Shown: piece by piece, positions 53,931 to 64,000 of the stretch
How the letters are laid out: every line of letters starts with the position of its first letter
How positions within the stretch are numbered: the stretch's first letter is position 1
DNA from: Fragilaria crotonensis
Lineage: Eukaryota; Bacillariophyta; Fragilariophyceae; Fragilariales; Fragilariaceae
Length of the DNA: 64,000 nucleotides
Reading direction: 5' to 3'
Assembly (NCBI GenBank): GCA_022925895.1
Contig: JAKSYS010000087.1
Span: 1 to 64,000, forward strand
Program-made: the position numbers and the translations under genes
Notes under the pieces: model-generated
Databases searched by the model: none
What the model saw: only the letters and a program-made list of their open reading frames with translations
Told to the model about the DNA's origin: nothing

Positions 53931-55011
53931 GGTCGGAGAATGGTCGACCCGTGATTGTGAAAATGGTTATACTTCACGGGTTGAGTTCACGTACCAGTAG
54001 AGCGGCATCACATCGCGTTACCTTAGAGTAATTCGTTCATTCTTGGACATTCTTGTTGTGATGCGGTGGCGAATGTCCGCTGACAAACTACCAACCTGGC
54101 GCGCAAATTGGTGGCGTCATACTTTGCGAAAGTCGGCGATGTGTGCATATACTCAGAATTCAAATGTGTGCGTTGCTGGACACAATGAGCACGAGTTGTG
54201 AGTTGTGACTCAGCGTTTCCTGCATTTCCACGTGTGAAGTTTTGAACTTGGAATTCTGACTCTGACCTCTATTGTGAACTGAGAGTACAGCGTACAACGT
54301 ACGAAAGGTTTCGTATCATATTCGCATCCTACTCCAGTAGAGTACAACCAACCGATATTGTTATACTCTCACTGGTATGCATACATAATTTCGGTACGGA
54401 ATTCTGACGACTGAAAACATCCGTAATCCAGTGTATAATTGTACGGTACTGGAATACTACTACCCGTTTTGCAGGTATTCTTTTTTTGAAAAGCACAGAG
54501 CCAAGCCCCGAAAGCTGCCAGCAGCCAGCCAAACCAGCAGAAAAATTGGACAGAGGACCAGGGACAGGTGATGTCGGTGCCTGACTAAAAGTTCCTCATT
54601 TCTCTGATTGGATTGTTCCTTAGCTGGTAGATCGTGATTGGTCCGTTCACGTATCTTCAGTCACGATGCAAACGCGGACCAAACAATTCTTCCTCAGCGT
54701 ATTTTAGGTCACGCATCAGTACTCAATGTACGTCTAGACCTCTCAACGACTCTCAAAAAGTATTCTAAGGAGTAATAAATGAGAACAATGTCCGCACTTG
54801 AATGACTACGTCTCGAACAGTCGTGTTCCGAAACATCAGTTCATTCCGAAGCGGTGAGAAGTGGTGTCGTGGTGTCATTTGCCGCCACGAATTAAGAACG
54901 GTCGAAAGCGTGATCATAATGACACAAAAACTGCATATTCAAACTGCACCAGTCACCAGTATCACACAAAATTTCTGAGTAAGAAAAAACAACATCAATT
55001 CTATACACATC
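53931..55011. other. Intergenic, presumably bidirectional promoter region
   Basis: About 1.1 kb between the divergent genes; no gene or repeat recognised. Confidence 0.4.
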
Positions 55012-55927
55012 ATGACTGCTCTTCACCTTGAAGCATTGGTACGTTGATCAACTCTGCACGACTTTGGATCATACAATCCGTTTCACTAACGGTCATTCTC
55101 ATCTTGTCCTGCAGGTTGACTCCATTCCGCATGAAATGCAAATGTCCATGGATGCCACGAATAAGAAACGTAATCGTCGTCCTATGAGTTCGGGTCACAG
55201 CACAGATGGCAGCTCATCTGAGTCTGATGCACCTGTGACACCAGGTCGCGCAAAGCCAAAGAGAAAGAATCGTGGCTAAAAGACAAGGAATGGACAAGCA
55301 CCGTCCTCACCAGTAAAGCCTGAGCCAGAACTGTCACAAGAAGAAAAGGACATGTATGTTGCCATTGACTGCGAAATGGTGGGCATTGGCCGTGATGGAC
55401 TGCGTTCGTCGCTGGCTCGCGTCTGCATGGTCGATTGGGATGGAAACCACATCCTTGACCTTTACGTTCGCCAAAACTGCGAAGTCACCGATTACCGAAC
55501 CTTTGTGTCGGGAATTACTACCGAACACTTGACTTCGGAAAATGCTGTGGATTTCGAGGAGTGTCGCAACCGAGTGATGGACCTCATTGAGGGCAAGATC
55601 TTGGTTGGCCATGCTCTAAAGAATGACTTGCATGTCCTTCGGATTTCACATCCATGGCATCAAGTTCGCGACACTGGGAAGTACGAGCCATTCATGAAAA
55701 TCCGTTTCGATGATGGCATCCTCTGGCCTCGCAAGCTTAAGGACCTTGCCAAGGAAAAGCTCGACAGAGATGTTCAGCAATCTGGACAATCACACTGTCC
55801 TTTCGAGGACGCCCAAACTGCTCTGGACTTGTACAAGAAAGTACGAAATAAATGGGAGAAAGCTATGGAGTATAAGGTCAAAAAGACTTTGGAAATTCAA
55901 GGCAAGCAAATTGCCGCAAAGCAATAG
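55012..55927 (+). CDS. REXO4: REXO4-like DEDDh RNA exonuclease with an in-frame stop or a very short intron
   Basis: Exon 1 is 55012-55038 (MTALHLEAL), followed by an intron of 76 bases (GTACGT...CTGCAG), and the frame resumes at 55115 with a low-complexity basic region. At 55277-55279 the frame meets TAA, then continues in the same phase through EPELSQEEKD into the exonuclease. Exonuclease motifs are VAIDCEMVG (Exo I), VGHALKNDL (Exo II) and HCPFEDAQTALDLY (Exo III, DEDDh His). A 42-base GTGGCT...CACCAG segment at about 55270-55311 would, if spliced, remove the stop and keep the frame. Otherwise translation may start at the ATG at 55352. Relatives process pre-rRNA in the nucleolus. Confidence 0.85.
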
Positions 55928-56277
55928 ATGTGATCAAGAAGCAATCAATGGATCTAAGGGGTTTGCACCTTAATACATTCATCAAATGATCCCGCCGCCG
56001 ACCATAAGGGAGACTGGACAACGCATGTCCCGTGACACAGCATGTACAATACCACTCTACGTACCATAATGTTAATTACTATTGTACGAAAATGATATAC
56101 TACTATACTACTGGTGTCTTTCAACCACGATATGTTTACTGCCGACCTCAGTCACATGCGCCGTCAACTGATTGATGGCCGAATTGTGCTTTCGAGCCTG
56201 GAGTGAAAACGTATCGGTGCGATGTTCAGGTGGCTTGTCAGATCGGAGGAGCGACTCAAGGTTGCACTAGTAGACTT
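55928..56277. other. Intergenic between convergent genes
   Basis: About 350 bases; nothing recognised. Confidence 0.4.
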
Positions 56278-57592
56278 CTACTTGAGCTTGTTGTCACCTC
56301 TCGTCCGCCCCGTAAGCAACTTAATCACCAACTGTCCGAGTTGAACCACCAATGCTTCAGTCACGTAAATGGCCGGACCATCCTCCTGTGGATAACACTT
56401 TCCTCTCAGTGAGAATTTTTCTTTTAGTATCCGTCGGAGGACCTCCTTCCGTCCAGACAATCGGGTTGCCTTCATCATTGTCTTGACATCCTCTACCTTC
56501 GGCAAGAGATTGGCATCCAAATCCGCAACTATGCGAAGCAACGCCTCCTTCGGCGTCTGTCCGTTGGACGTTAAAATCACTTTCGGGGTCGTCGACTTGG
56601 CCGCAGTCTCCGTTCTTGTTTGGTATGCTTTCTTCGCTCTCTCTGATCGCTTGCGTTGTTGTTCTCGAAGAAATTCTTCGGAAACCGAAAACAAAGAATC
56701 GCGGTGGAGGGGTTTAACAACAGCATCATTATTGTCTGGCATTGGTATATTCCTTGCTCGCTCCGCCGCTTGTTTTTTCCGTGTCGCGGAGCGTTTTCGA
56801 TTCGAAACAACGTACGATATGATCGCCTCGTCGATTTCCTCCATCTGTCAGCATGGAAAACTCTGGTGATTCTAGAATCGAAGTTGGGATCTCCAATAAT
56901 TTTGTCTGCAATCTCAATTGTTTGTTCGATTCAATGGTTGGTTTAACGTGGTCTCCCCATCGAGATTCATACCATCGTTTTCTAAACTCCGCATCTTGCC
57001 ATTGCTCCTTTTTCACTCTACTACGAATTTCACTTCGTTTGTTCGGACCCGTCGGCATTTCAGTAAAAATTCCTGGTTCTTCCTGACGATCGGTGTCAGT
57101 AGCTGATACTTGTTCCACTTTACCCTGGGATGAGGAGTCTTCTCCCTGATCGAAATCAATGTCTTCTTCTTCTCTCTTGTTACGATAGACCGATTGTTCT
57201 GACGATTCCCAAAAGAATCCAGTTTCGCTAGTGGCTTCTTGTCGCAATTCCTTGCGTTCCTTGGCACGTTTCCACCCCAAACGATTCTTGCGTTGCAAAT
57301 ATGCTCGACAGGCGAGCAATGCCTCGGCATCCGAAACCGTATTCGTATCAAACAATAATGCGACATCATCGGCCACGCCACCGTCACCGGATTCTTGTGT
57401 TTCCAGACGATGAGATGCCGCTTCCCCTTTCGATAAGGAAACTACGACGTTGGTATTGACGCACGTGCGACCTCGACGACTAATAGTAGTATGGACCTGA
57501 TGTTGACTTGAGAGAAAACAGTGACATTGCAACGTGTCACCGATACCGAGTACTACGATCAGTATGGAAACCAGCAAACGAGATCCTTTCAT
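56278..57592 (-). CDS. Unknown, probably plastid-targeted protein with one frame break
   Basis: The ATG at 57592 begins a signal peptide (MKGSRLLVSILIVVLGIGDT) ending QCHCFLSS, similar to a plastid ASAFAP junction. The hydrophilic body contains LGWKRAKERKELRQEATSET, MPTGPNKRSEIRSRVKKEQW and AEFRKRWYESRWGD. Near 56842, after SMLTD, the likely continuation EEIDEAIISYVVSNRKRS lies one base out of phase, as if one G were extra in GATGGAGGAAAT. It goes on with a basic helical part (FLREQQRKRSERAKKAYQTR) and ends at 56278 (VLRRILKEKFSLRGKCYPQE). A separate downstream ORF starting at the ATG at 56844 is possible. No family recognised. Confidence 0.6.
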
Positions 57593-58217
57593 CGCACCCT
57601 TTGCAATTCATAAATCAAGCTCTTGTATAATGTTGGCAGTTCTGTTATAAAGGCCAAAGGCGGTACTATGCGCCAGTAATTGGCAAGTGATGCAGCACCA
57701 ACACCATTGCTGTTGTTAAAATGTAGAAAATCACAATCAGTTTATCGCCTTATCACGACCGTAGAAGAACATGCATATTAGGCCGAGTAATTTGTTGTGT
57801 GTGCTATGCACGACGTACGGTAGTCCTGTTTCCAATTTCCTATGTACGAGTACTACGGTAGTCGTAAGTGAAGTACTGGCTACTTGCAACACCGGTAGGT
57901 GTACTTATGTACTTAAACTACTGGTAGCACTCCGTGTCCTACGTGTAGTATGCATATGTGCTGGAAGCAGGAAGTGTACATATGCATATGACATACGTAC
58001 AAGCAGAAGTACTGTCAACTGTCAAGTACTCCAGTACATTCAATCGAAATCCTCACAATTTACATGTCTTCATGCAGTAAATCTATTTCATGGGAGTGCT
58101 TCAACTTGGATATCCCATGGCATCATTTGTTTTGTTTGGACTTTGCACACACTGAAAGCGAACCACCTGCATCTCATTGATCTCGCCCACAATACGTGAT
58201 CAGCAGCGTCGCCCGTG
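57593..58217. other. Intergenic, presumably bidirectional promoter region
   Basis: Rich in GTACTCC/GTAGTAC-type palindromic fragments, no gene recognised. Confidence 0.4.
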
Positions 58218-59206
58218 ATGACCATGGTTCGACTGTTGTCACTTCTGATCACGTTATCGTTAATACTTACACCTCTTTTAGCTCTTGGAACATCAACACC
58301 ATCAACCACAAATCTAAAAGCTGCCGTATTGGTACCTGGATTCTTGACGGGTGCCAATGATTTCAAACAAATGGTGGCGCAACTCAACGACCGTGGCATT
58401 CCTACGGTGGCAGTACCCATGCCGAACTGGCATTGGTTACCCTGTCTCGGGGGGCGAAGTGTCAGGCCTGTATTGGAGCGGATCGATTTCACTGTCAAAC
58501 ACCTATTGGCAGCCGAAGGTGATGTCACCAAAATTCCCAATTTCCAATACAATTTAATGGATGCATGGCATGATTTGCAAGATAATCCGGGTGGTCTTGT
58601 ATCGGTCGGAGGTTCCAGTGAGGTGGAGAGTTATCCAGAAGTGAAGCCTCGCGGCTACTTTCCCATGCCAAAATCAATTCCTACGGATACAAAGATTGCC
58701 TTGATTGGACATAGTGCAGGCGGATGGATCTGTCGAGCCTATCTGTCAGATCGAAACTATGGAGGGAAAGGCTATGACGGAAAACGATACGTTCACTCCC
58801 TCGTTACTTTGGGGAGTCCCCACATGGAGGCCCAGGTCCAGCCTTTGAAGGCATCAAATGGGTCGACAAGGAACCCGCTCTGGTGCGGAGCCTGGCAGTA
58901 GGTGGGACTGGTTTCGCGGGTGATGCATGGGGAAGCTTTACTCAAGGATCCTATGCATTTTGTGCCAATGATGGATCGGACGGTTCCACGTTTACTGGTG
59001 ATGGTGTGACACCCATACAGTCCTCGCTGGCGTACGAAGGAGCTGAAAAATTGGAGCTTCCTGGGGTACATCATTTCTGCTGGTCAGAAGTGTTTGGAGG
59101 CAACTACATCTCTCCAGAGCTAACTCGTGACTATCGAAACGGAGCTCCGTGGTATGGTTCTGATTCTGTTATCGACCAATGGGCTTCGTTTCTGGATGAT
59201 GCCTAA
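58218..59206 (+). CDS. Secreted alpha/beta-hydrolase (lipase-like) with one frame break
   Basis: The ATG at 58218 starts a signal peptide (LLSLLITLSLILTPLLALG). The hydrolase core starts AAVLVPGFLTGANDFKQMVA and holds the nucleophile elbow LIGHSAGGW (Ser in GHSAG). After LGSPHMEA at about 58829-58834 the frame fits only if one C is added to the GGCCCAGG run. The continuing frame reads PGPAFEGIKWVDKEP and runs to 59206 (GAEKLELPGVHHFCWSEVFG contains the probable catalytic His region). The fold resembles PGAP1- and plant-type lipases acting on lipids or esters in the secretory pathway. The substrate is unknown. Confidence 0.75.
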
Positions 59207-59555
59207 GTGCCCTTTGGAAGGAGACTCGGCAATGTTTAGAAGCACTTTCCCAAAAGTGAGTCCCTGTAACGACTAGAGTTTTGCAGGAGTGTACTCCCTA
59301 ATGAGAACGATCCATCAATCCAATACGCCATGACGTGTTGCTCGTGATCTGGTCACCTACAAGCTTTTCCTGGTGGGTACGGTAAGGGTGAATGGATCGA
59401 AAGAAACAAGCAGAAGGGCCAGTTGCTAAGTTGCGGCAGCAATAGACGTGAAGCGTTATTGGATTCTCTAAGATGGTACCCAGACGACAACGCTAGCTTT
59501 CCAATAGATCGTCTTGATAACTTGACGTTCAGTCATAGGCAATAAATAAACTGGG
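59207..59555. other. Intergenic between convergent genes
   Basis: About 350 bases; nothing recognised. Confidence 0.4.
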
Positions 59556-61022
59556 TTAATTTTCTGGTTCGTTGCCAGATCGACGACACGACTCGACAAC
59601 ATCCCACGCCGACTGCGCTGCCGTGGCATGTTGCTCGGCTCTATCCAGCAGATAGCAAATCTGCGCATCAAGTAGTGCGGTTTGGCGAGCCTCGGATCCC
59701 TCGGGTGCAGCGCGTGCCAATGCCAACCATCCGCAAATATGATGTTTGGTAAAGCCTTGGCCCGTGACGCAATCGTCCAACACCTGGCGGACCTTGTCCT
59801 CTGAGGCGCGTCCCGTCATGAGCCAATTGCGTGCCTTGGTGCGTGACGATGTGTATTCGAATTCACGTTGTTTGAGGCGTCGTAACAACTCGCGACAGCG
59901 ATAATGAAACAGAGAAGGCACATTGGCATCCAAATCCATGCTGAGCACCGTGTGCTCATGCTCTTGACTTATAATGTAGGTAAAGGAGCAAGGCTCGTTG
60001 GTAGCGTCGCTGATGAGGTTTTTGCTAGTTAAAAAGAATTGCAAATCGGCAAAATTGAAGCGTTCGCACTCAAACAGCGACTGCAAGGTCTTGTCGCAAA
60101 CCACAATTGACTTTTCTTCGTTATCTTGAAGTTTCTTGAATTGAATGTAATGAAAGAAAGCAGACACAATTTCTTCCATGGTCAAGAGTGAAGGGGCAAA
60201 GAGTTCATTCTCCGTCGGAATATAATCTTTTGCGTCTTTTCTAGCGCGCCTTTTTGGCAAAACATTTGCGTGTTGGGGAAAGAGTGCCTTGCTCAAGGGC
60301 ACTGACGGTTGATACAATACTTCATCGCCGGGACGAAGCCACATTTGTAACTCAACAACGACTGAGTGGAATGAAAGATCTATCGATGGAGGTTCTGGAC
60401 AAGCGTATGGCATAATGAAGGCGTGCGAATCGGGGGAGGTCCCAATGGTTGGGTCTGGTGGAGTGACTTCTCGTCTCCATTCGAGGACAGTTTTCGATGA
60501 AGCTTGCAGCGTACCTTCTAGGTTTGCCGGTGACTGACGCTTTCCCTTTTGACGCTTTGACGGAGTCTTTAAATCAGGAGTGTTTGATTGCCAGACAGTG
60601 TAGACAACAGCTTGAAAGCGGTCCAAAAGGTGGGTAAACTGAATCGGTTCAACTGGAGTATCAGATTCCCGTTCTGAGATGCCGCCTCGATACTGAGAGC
60701 GATCACTGGGATCAACATCAGGATTGACTTGTCCTCCGTACAGAGCATCGTCCACCTCTTTAGCTCGCTTGTGGTCCAAGTGTCCCACCAACAGTTTGCC
60801 TTCAACAACGATTTCATATGTTTGTGCCTCGGCACTGACCACCTTGTGTGAGATGAAAAGACGAAGGTGTGACTTGCGAAACGTGGGCATTTCATCCAAC
60901 AGATTAGCAATACGGCGTCGTTTTCGCATGACAGCCTCTTCGATGTTCTTTTCAAGTTCGTCAAGCCGTTGCCACTGCTCACTGTGCGTCTGCCAGATTT
61001 GTTTCAGTCTTGACGACGCCAT
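59556..61022 (-). CDS. SWI/SNF complex subunit SMARCD/BAF60/Swp73-like
   Basis: A 488-residue frame from the ATG at 61022 (MASSRLKQIWQTHSEQWQRL). A possible acceptor (CCTTTCAG, about 61059) just upstream means a further N-terminal exon cannot be excluded. Residues about 45-100 match the family opening (FRKSHLRLFISHKVVSAEAQ, VEGKLLVGHL). SVVVELQMWLRPGDEVLYQP follows. The SWIB-like region comes next (SLLTMEEIVSAFFHYIQFKK LQD, IVVCDKTLQSLFECERFNFA, then LQFFLTSKNLI). A helical C-terminus with RRLKQREFEYTSSRTKARNW is present. The protein acts in the nucleus as a core subunit of ATP-dependent chromatin remodellers. The SWIB core is divergent but the layout is complete. Confidence 0.8.
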   Translation of the reverse strand: MASSRLKQIWQTHSEQWQRLDELEKNIEEAVMRKRRRIANLLDEMPTFRKSHLRLFISHKVVSAEAQTYEIVVEGKLLVGHLDHKRAKEVDDALYGGQVNPDVDPSDRSQYRGGISERESDTPVEPIQFTHLLDRFQAVVYTVWQSNTPDLKTPSKRQKGKRQSPANLEGTLQASSKTVLEWRREVTPPDPTIGTSPDSHAFIMPYACPEPPSIDLSFHSVVVELQMWLRPGDEVLYQPSVPLSKALFPQHANVLPKRRARKDAKDYIPTENELFAPSLLTMEEIVSAFFHYIQFKKLQDNEEKSIVVCDKTLQSLFECERFNFADLQFFLTSKNLISDATNEPCSFTYIISQEHEHTVLSMDLDANVPSLFHYRCRELLRRLKQREFEYTSSRTKARNWLMTGRASEDKVRQVLDDCVTGQGFTKHHICGWLALARAAPEGSEARQTALLDAQICYLLDRAEQHATAAQSAWDVVESCRRSGNEPEN

Positions 61023-61798
61023 AATTCCACCAAAATTGCGATAACGTTTCCCTGAAACCTGAAAGGACAAACAACAGATGGTGTGGATCAACTCTTGTTA
61101 ACAAGGATAAGCAATGGTAAGTGCTGCGATTGCGACTTGGTCTGCGACTATCTCTAATTTTGATGGGCCTTGAGCTTCGCGGTCGCGACGCGCTTTTTTG
61201 CTGTATGGCTCGGTATCGTCAAAAAAGGCGCATTGCCAAAGGCAGACTGTTGGACCTGGAATTGTCTTCCAAATCCGTCAACTCACAGGCACGGCACACC
61301 TTCTGAGATTGCCTGTAGTACACAATTCTTGTGAATCTTAGATCTTAGGCGATTGCGTCGTTGCGTGTTGCGTTTCATTCATGCGCACTGTGAACTGTGC
61401 ACTGTGTAGTGTGCAATACATTGCGACGACATATCTGAAATCTGAAATCTGTCACCCCCATCTTCTCGTGTATTCCGTTCTCGATTCTCATGCTTTTGTC
61501 GTACTAGAGTACAAGTAGTATGCCGTCGATGCGTATTTCTCACCCCCCTCCCACCTTGACTCCCTCATTTTTTTCGGAGTTACACACTTAGCAACAATAT
61601 CCTACATGGTGGATATATAAATGTACAATCTTCCCATTCGATTTGATGCACTTCGAAGGAAAATTCCAGTGATACAAAGATATCCTGGATAACAAAGATA
61701 CAGCATCAGACAACTAACGTGGCCATAATCCTAAAGGCACAGCAGTTTCAAGTTACAACGCACTTGTTCGGCGATCTTTCATCAACCACTCCCAAGCC
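61023..61798. other. Intergenic, presumably bidirectional promoter region
   Basis: About 780 bases; an open frame at 61121-61306 lacks an ATG start and any domain. Nothing else recognised. Confidence 0.4.
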
Positions 61799-63210
61799 AT
61801 GGTTCATACTCTCATCTCGGTCGACCCCAAGAAACTACCTTGGGAGCAAGAGACTCCGCTCCACAATCGTTGGCATCCCGATATTCCTCCCGTAGCGACC
61901 GTCCAGGAAGGAAATGTCTTTCGCGTCGAGTGCGTGGACTGGACTGGAGGACAAATCAAGAATAACGATTCCAGCGATGATGTCAAGAATGTTGACCTCT
62001 CACAAGTGCACTATTTGAGTGGCCCCATCGAGGTGGAGGGAGCAGAACCAGGAGACTTGTTGAAAGTTGAACTCCTTAATCTTGGTCCGTTGGATGGAGA
62101 TGAATGGGGCTTTACTGGATCCTTCGCCAAGGAGAACGGGGGTGGATTCCTTACAGATCACTTCCCTTGTGCTAGCAAGGCGTGCTGGGATATCGAAGGA
62201 ATTTATTGCTCATCTCGGTACGATCTTCATCGTGCGTTGTCATCACTGTTTCACTGCACCCTGGTTTGCATCTAACACCTCGCAATTTTAGCCACATTCC
62301 AGGCATTCGTTTCGCTGGATTGATTCATCCAGGTTTGATCGGCACCGCGCCTTCCCATGAACTCCTCAAGATGTGGAACGATCGAGAGGCGGCTCTTGTC
62401 GCCGAGGAAGGAACAGATAAGGAAAAGACTCTCGTTGGGTGCCTTCTCACTCGACCCCTTGCATGTCTTCCTGAACCCAAGGGAGCCATGCTTGGGAAAC
62501 TTGGACACTTCAAGGACAAGCTTGATGATGCCGAATGGGCAGCAGTTGCCAAGGAAGCCGCACGCACTGTTCCAGGTCGCGAAAATGGAGGAAACTGCGA
62601 CATTAAGAACCTCTCTCGAGGCTGTTCCGTGTACTTCCCTGTCTTTGTTCCCGGTGCCAACCTGTCCATGGGGGATATGCATTTTTCTCAAGGAGACGGT
62701 GAAGTCTCATTCTGTGGCGCCATCGAAATGTCCGGATTCTTGGATTTGAAGTGCACCGTCATCAAGGGTGGAATGAAGCTCCTGCCCGTCGTTGGTCCAT
62801 CACCCTTGTCGGTCAATCCCATCTTTGAGATCGGTCCACTCGAACCACGATATTCTGAATGGCTCGTCTTTGAGGGACTCTCTGTCGATGAAAGGGGTGT
62901 TCAGCACTACCTAGATGCGACAATTGCGTATAAACGCGCCGTTCTGAACGCCATCAAGTACTTGTCGCAATTTGGATACTCGGAAGAACAGGTCTATCTG
63001 ATGCTTTCCTGCATCCCCTGTGAAGGTCGAATCTCTGGAATTGTGGATGTTCCAAATGCTGTCGCCACTCTGGCGATTCCGTTGGCCATTTTTGATCAGG
63101 ACGTTCGACCACCGAAAACGTTGGAAGGGTTGGCGTCGGGAGTGAAAGTCAAGAATATCTGCATGTCCTCGGAAGGAGGTGCAGTTCCTCACGATCCTCG
63201 CCTTGAATAG
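61799..63210 (+). CDS. fmdA: Formamidase (FmdA/AmdA family), two exons
   Basis: Exons 61799-62217 and 62292-63210, with a 74-base intron (GTACGA...TTTTAG), give 445 residues, the usual family size. The family hydrolyses formamide to formate and ammonia in the cytosol. Diagnostic stretches are HNRWHPDIPPVATVQEGNVF, RVECVDWTGGQI, VHYLSGPIEVEGAEPGDLLKVEL, FPGI-type HIPGIRFAGLIHPGLIGTAP, GRENGGNCDIKNLSRGCSVY, FVPGANLSMGDMHFSQGDGE and CAIEMSGF-like GAIEMSGFLDLKC. The Gly-Asp-rich and ENGGNCD parts form the active-site region. The ATG is in AGCCATGG context. The gene is not clustered with nitrogen genes here. Confidence 0.93.
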
Positions 63211-63449
63211 TTAAATAGTGATCTACGTAGTAGCCATGCCACAATCAATCCCTAAAATTGTTCATCCCCTTGCATGTTGCAGGGCTAGAATAGTTGAGGG
63301 GTAAAGTAGGTAACGTGTAAGCGCTCTTTAGAATAGAGTCACTTTATTCTTCGAAATAGCACTAATGCAACGACAGTGCTCGGTTGAACTTTCTTTCTGC
63401 ACACGAAAATCCGCAAACTCACTTCTTCTTCTTCTTCCGTATCGATTCC
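63211..63449. other. Intergenic between convergent genes
   Basis: About 240 bases; nothing recognised. Confidence 0.4.
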
Positions 63450-64000
63450 TCAGATCACCTCGTGTTCCCAATCCGGTCGGGCGTCACCATTCTTAGCTTC
63501 AATCTCGTCTTCAGGATCAGGCTGCATCCAAAGATGACCCCACTGCTTTCCTTCCTCGTCAACATCCGAATCCAGAAGAACGTCTCCTCCCACGATTCCT
63601 CCGACGGTCAATGTCGCCAAGGCATCCCGAAGAGCGTAGTAAGCTTCCTTGCGATTGTAATCCTCATCCAAAATGAGAGGTTCATCATCATAATAAAAGT
63701 GTGTCACCCACGTATGCAAGTCCGTAAAGCCCCAAAGCCACAGACCATCAAACGCTGGTTCTGTGAGGGCCGCCGCAATAATGTCATGGTAAATTTGCTT
63801 CTGGGCCGTCTGTCTCAGTTCCTCAGGCAATTTGCTAACCCGAACGTCCATTTCAGAAATGTTGACAGTGAGTCCTAACCTCCCGAGACGGGCGATCTGT
63901 TCCTTGACCATGCGCGGCGTGGGAGGGCGCGATCGTCCCGTTCCGGCGGCATCAAAATGTGCCTGCAATCCGCAACCGTGCAGAGGGACGCCCTTGCCCT
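63450..64000 (-). CDS. Glycoside hydrolase family 10 (endo-1,4-beta-xylanase-like), C-terminal part
   Basis: The C-terminal 180 or so codons; the 5' part lies beyond the right edge. From the edge the frame reads GKGVPLHGCGLQAHFDAAG, the GH10 HG-Q-H block, then QIARLGRLGLTVNISEMDVR, where the Glu of ISEMDV is the family's catalytic nucleophile. It is followed by the typical DGLWLWGFTDLHTWVTHFYY. An acidic tail of 50 residues (DSDVDEEGKQ...) follows the barrel. GH10 enzymes cut xylan or related beta-1,4 glycans, usually outside the cell. In a diatom this could act on cell-wall or mucilage polysaccharide. Confidence 0.9.
   Translation of the reverse strand, partial: GKGVPLHGCGLQAHFDAAGTGRSRPPTPRMVKEQIARLGRLGLTVNISEMDVRVSKLPEELRQTAQKQIYHDIIAAALTEPAFDGLWLWGFTDLHTWVTHFYYDDEPLILDEDYNRKEAYYALRDALATLTVGGIVGGDVLLDSDVDEEGKQWGHLWMQPDPEDEIEAKNGDARPDWEHEVI

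Noticed and set aside
61121-61306. Open frame of 61 codons upstream of formamidase.
   Set aside because: It starts with GTG, has no domain and is Leu/Arg-rich by chance of the base composition.

Overview
The window reads as nuclear DNA of a photosynthetic stramenopile, most likely a raphid pennate diatom. Supporting signs are short GT-AG introns (about 60-150 bases), Ty1/copia elements of the type common in diatoms, secretory signals followed by an A-F or C-F junction like the ASAFAP plastid-targeting motif, and a eukaryotic housekeeping set (ALG5, SMARCD/Swp73, REXO4, QPRT, UROD). The species is not provable from the sequence alone. I see no rRNA, convincing tRNA or CRISPR array.

Layout. 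0-5 kb: a decayed ankyrin-repeat gene, a gene with two TB2/DP1/HVA22 folds, and a probably plastid cyclophilin-like protein. 5.5-6.5 kb: an FkbM-like membrane-anchored methyltransferase. 6.5-16.9 kb: an accessory region with dispersed repeats, three hAT-type DNA elements each bounded by a perfect 8-base target duplication (8523-9776, 13987-14343, 15105-16423), a broken copia fossil, and one type II membrane protein. 16.9-21.8 kb: an amino-acid transporter with an 18-base microexon, a PAPS/nucleotide-sugar transporter, and an unrecognised protein with a repeated YWxW motif. 22.1-28.2 kb: a whole-looking copia LTR element with identical 345-base LTRs and a 5-base target duplication. 28.5-30.7 and 39.2-41.3 kb: two arms of a diverged inverted duplication carrying the same unknown gene, decayed on the left and intact on the right. 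Between them lie a PIF/Harbinger-like element, D-glutamate cyclase, a coiled-coil protein, a small probably acylated protein and quinolinate phosphoribosyltransferase. 41.8-64 kb: a compact housekeeping stretch with a plastid-type protein, uroporphyrinogen decarboxylase (in-frame TGA), a Cu+ P-type ATPase, ALG5, a two-domain SnoaL-like membrane protein, REXO4, a plastid-type unknown, an alpha/beta hydrolase, SMARCD/Swp73, formamidase and the start of a GH10 xylanase that runs off the right edge.

The genes do not form one pathway or operon. Several touch shared themes: plastid tetrapyrrole synthesis (UROD), NAD synthesis (QPRT), sulfation and glycosylation in ER/Golgi (PAPS transporter, ALG5, putative transferases) and metal handling (Cu-ATPase). 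A cross-cutting oddity is that seven otherwise well-preserved host genes carry one (in one case two) frame breaks, several at short homopolymers, and two more carry an in-frame stop before a conserved domain. Residual assembly indels, pseudogenes and unusual decoding need to be told apart before the gene models are trusted.
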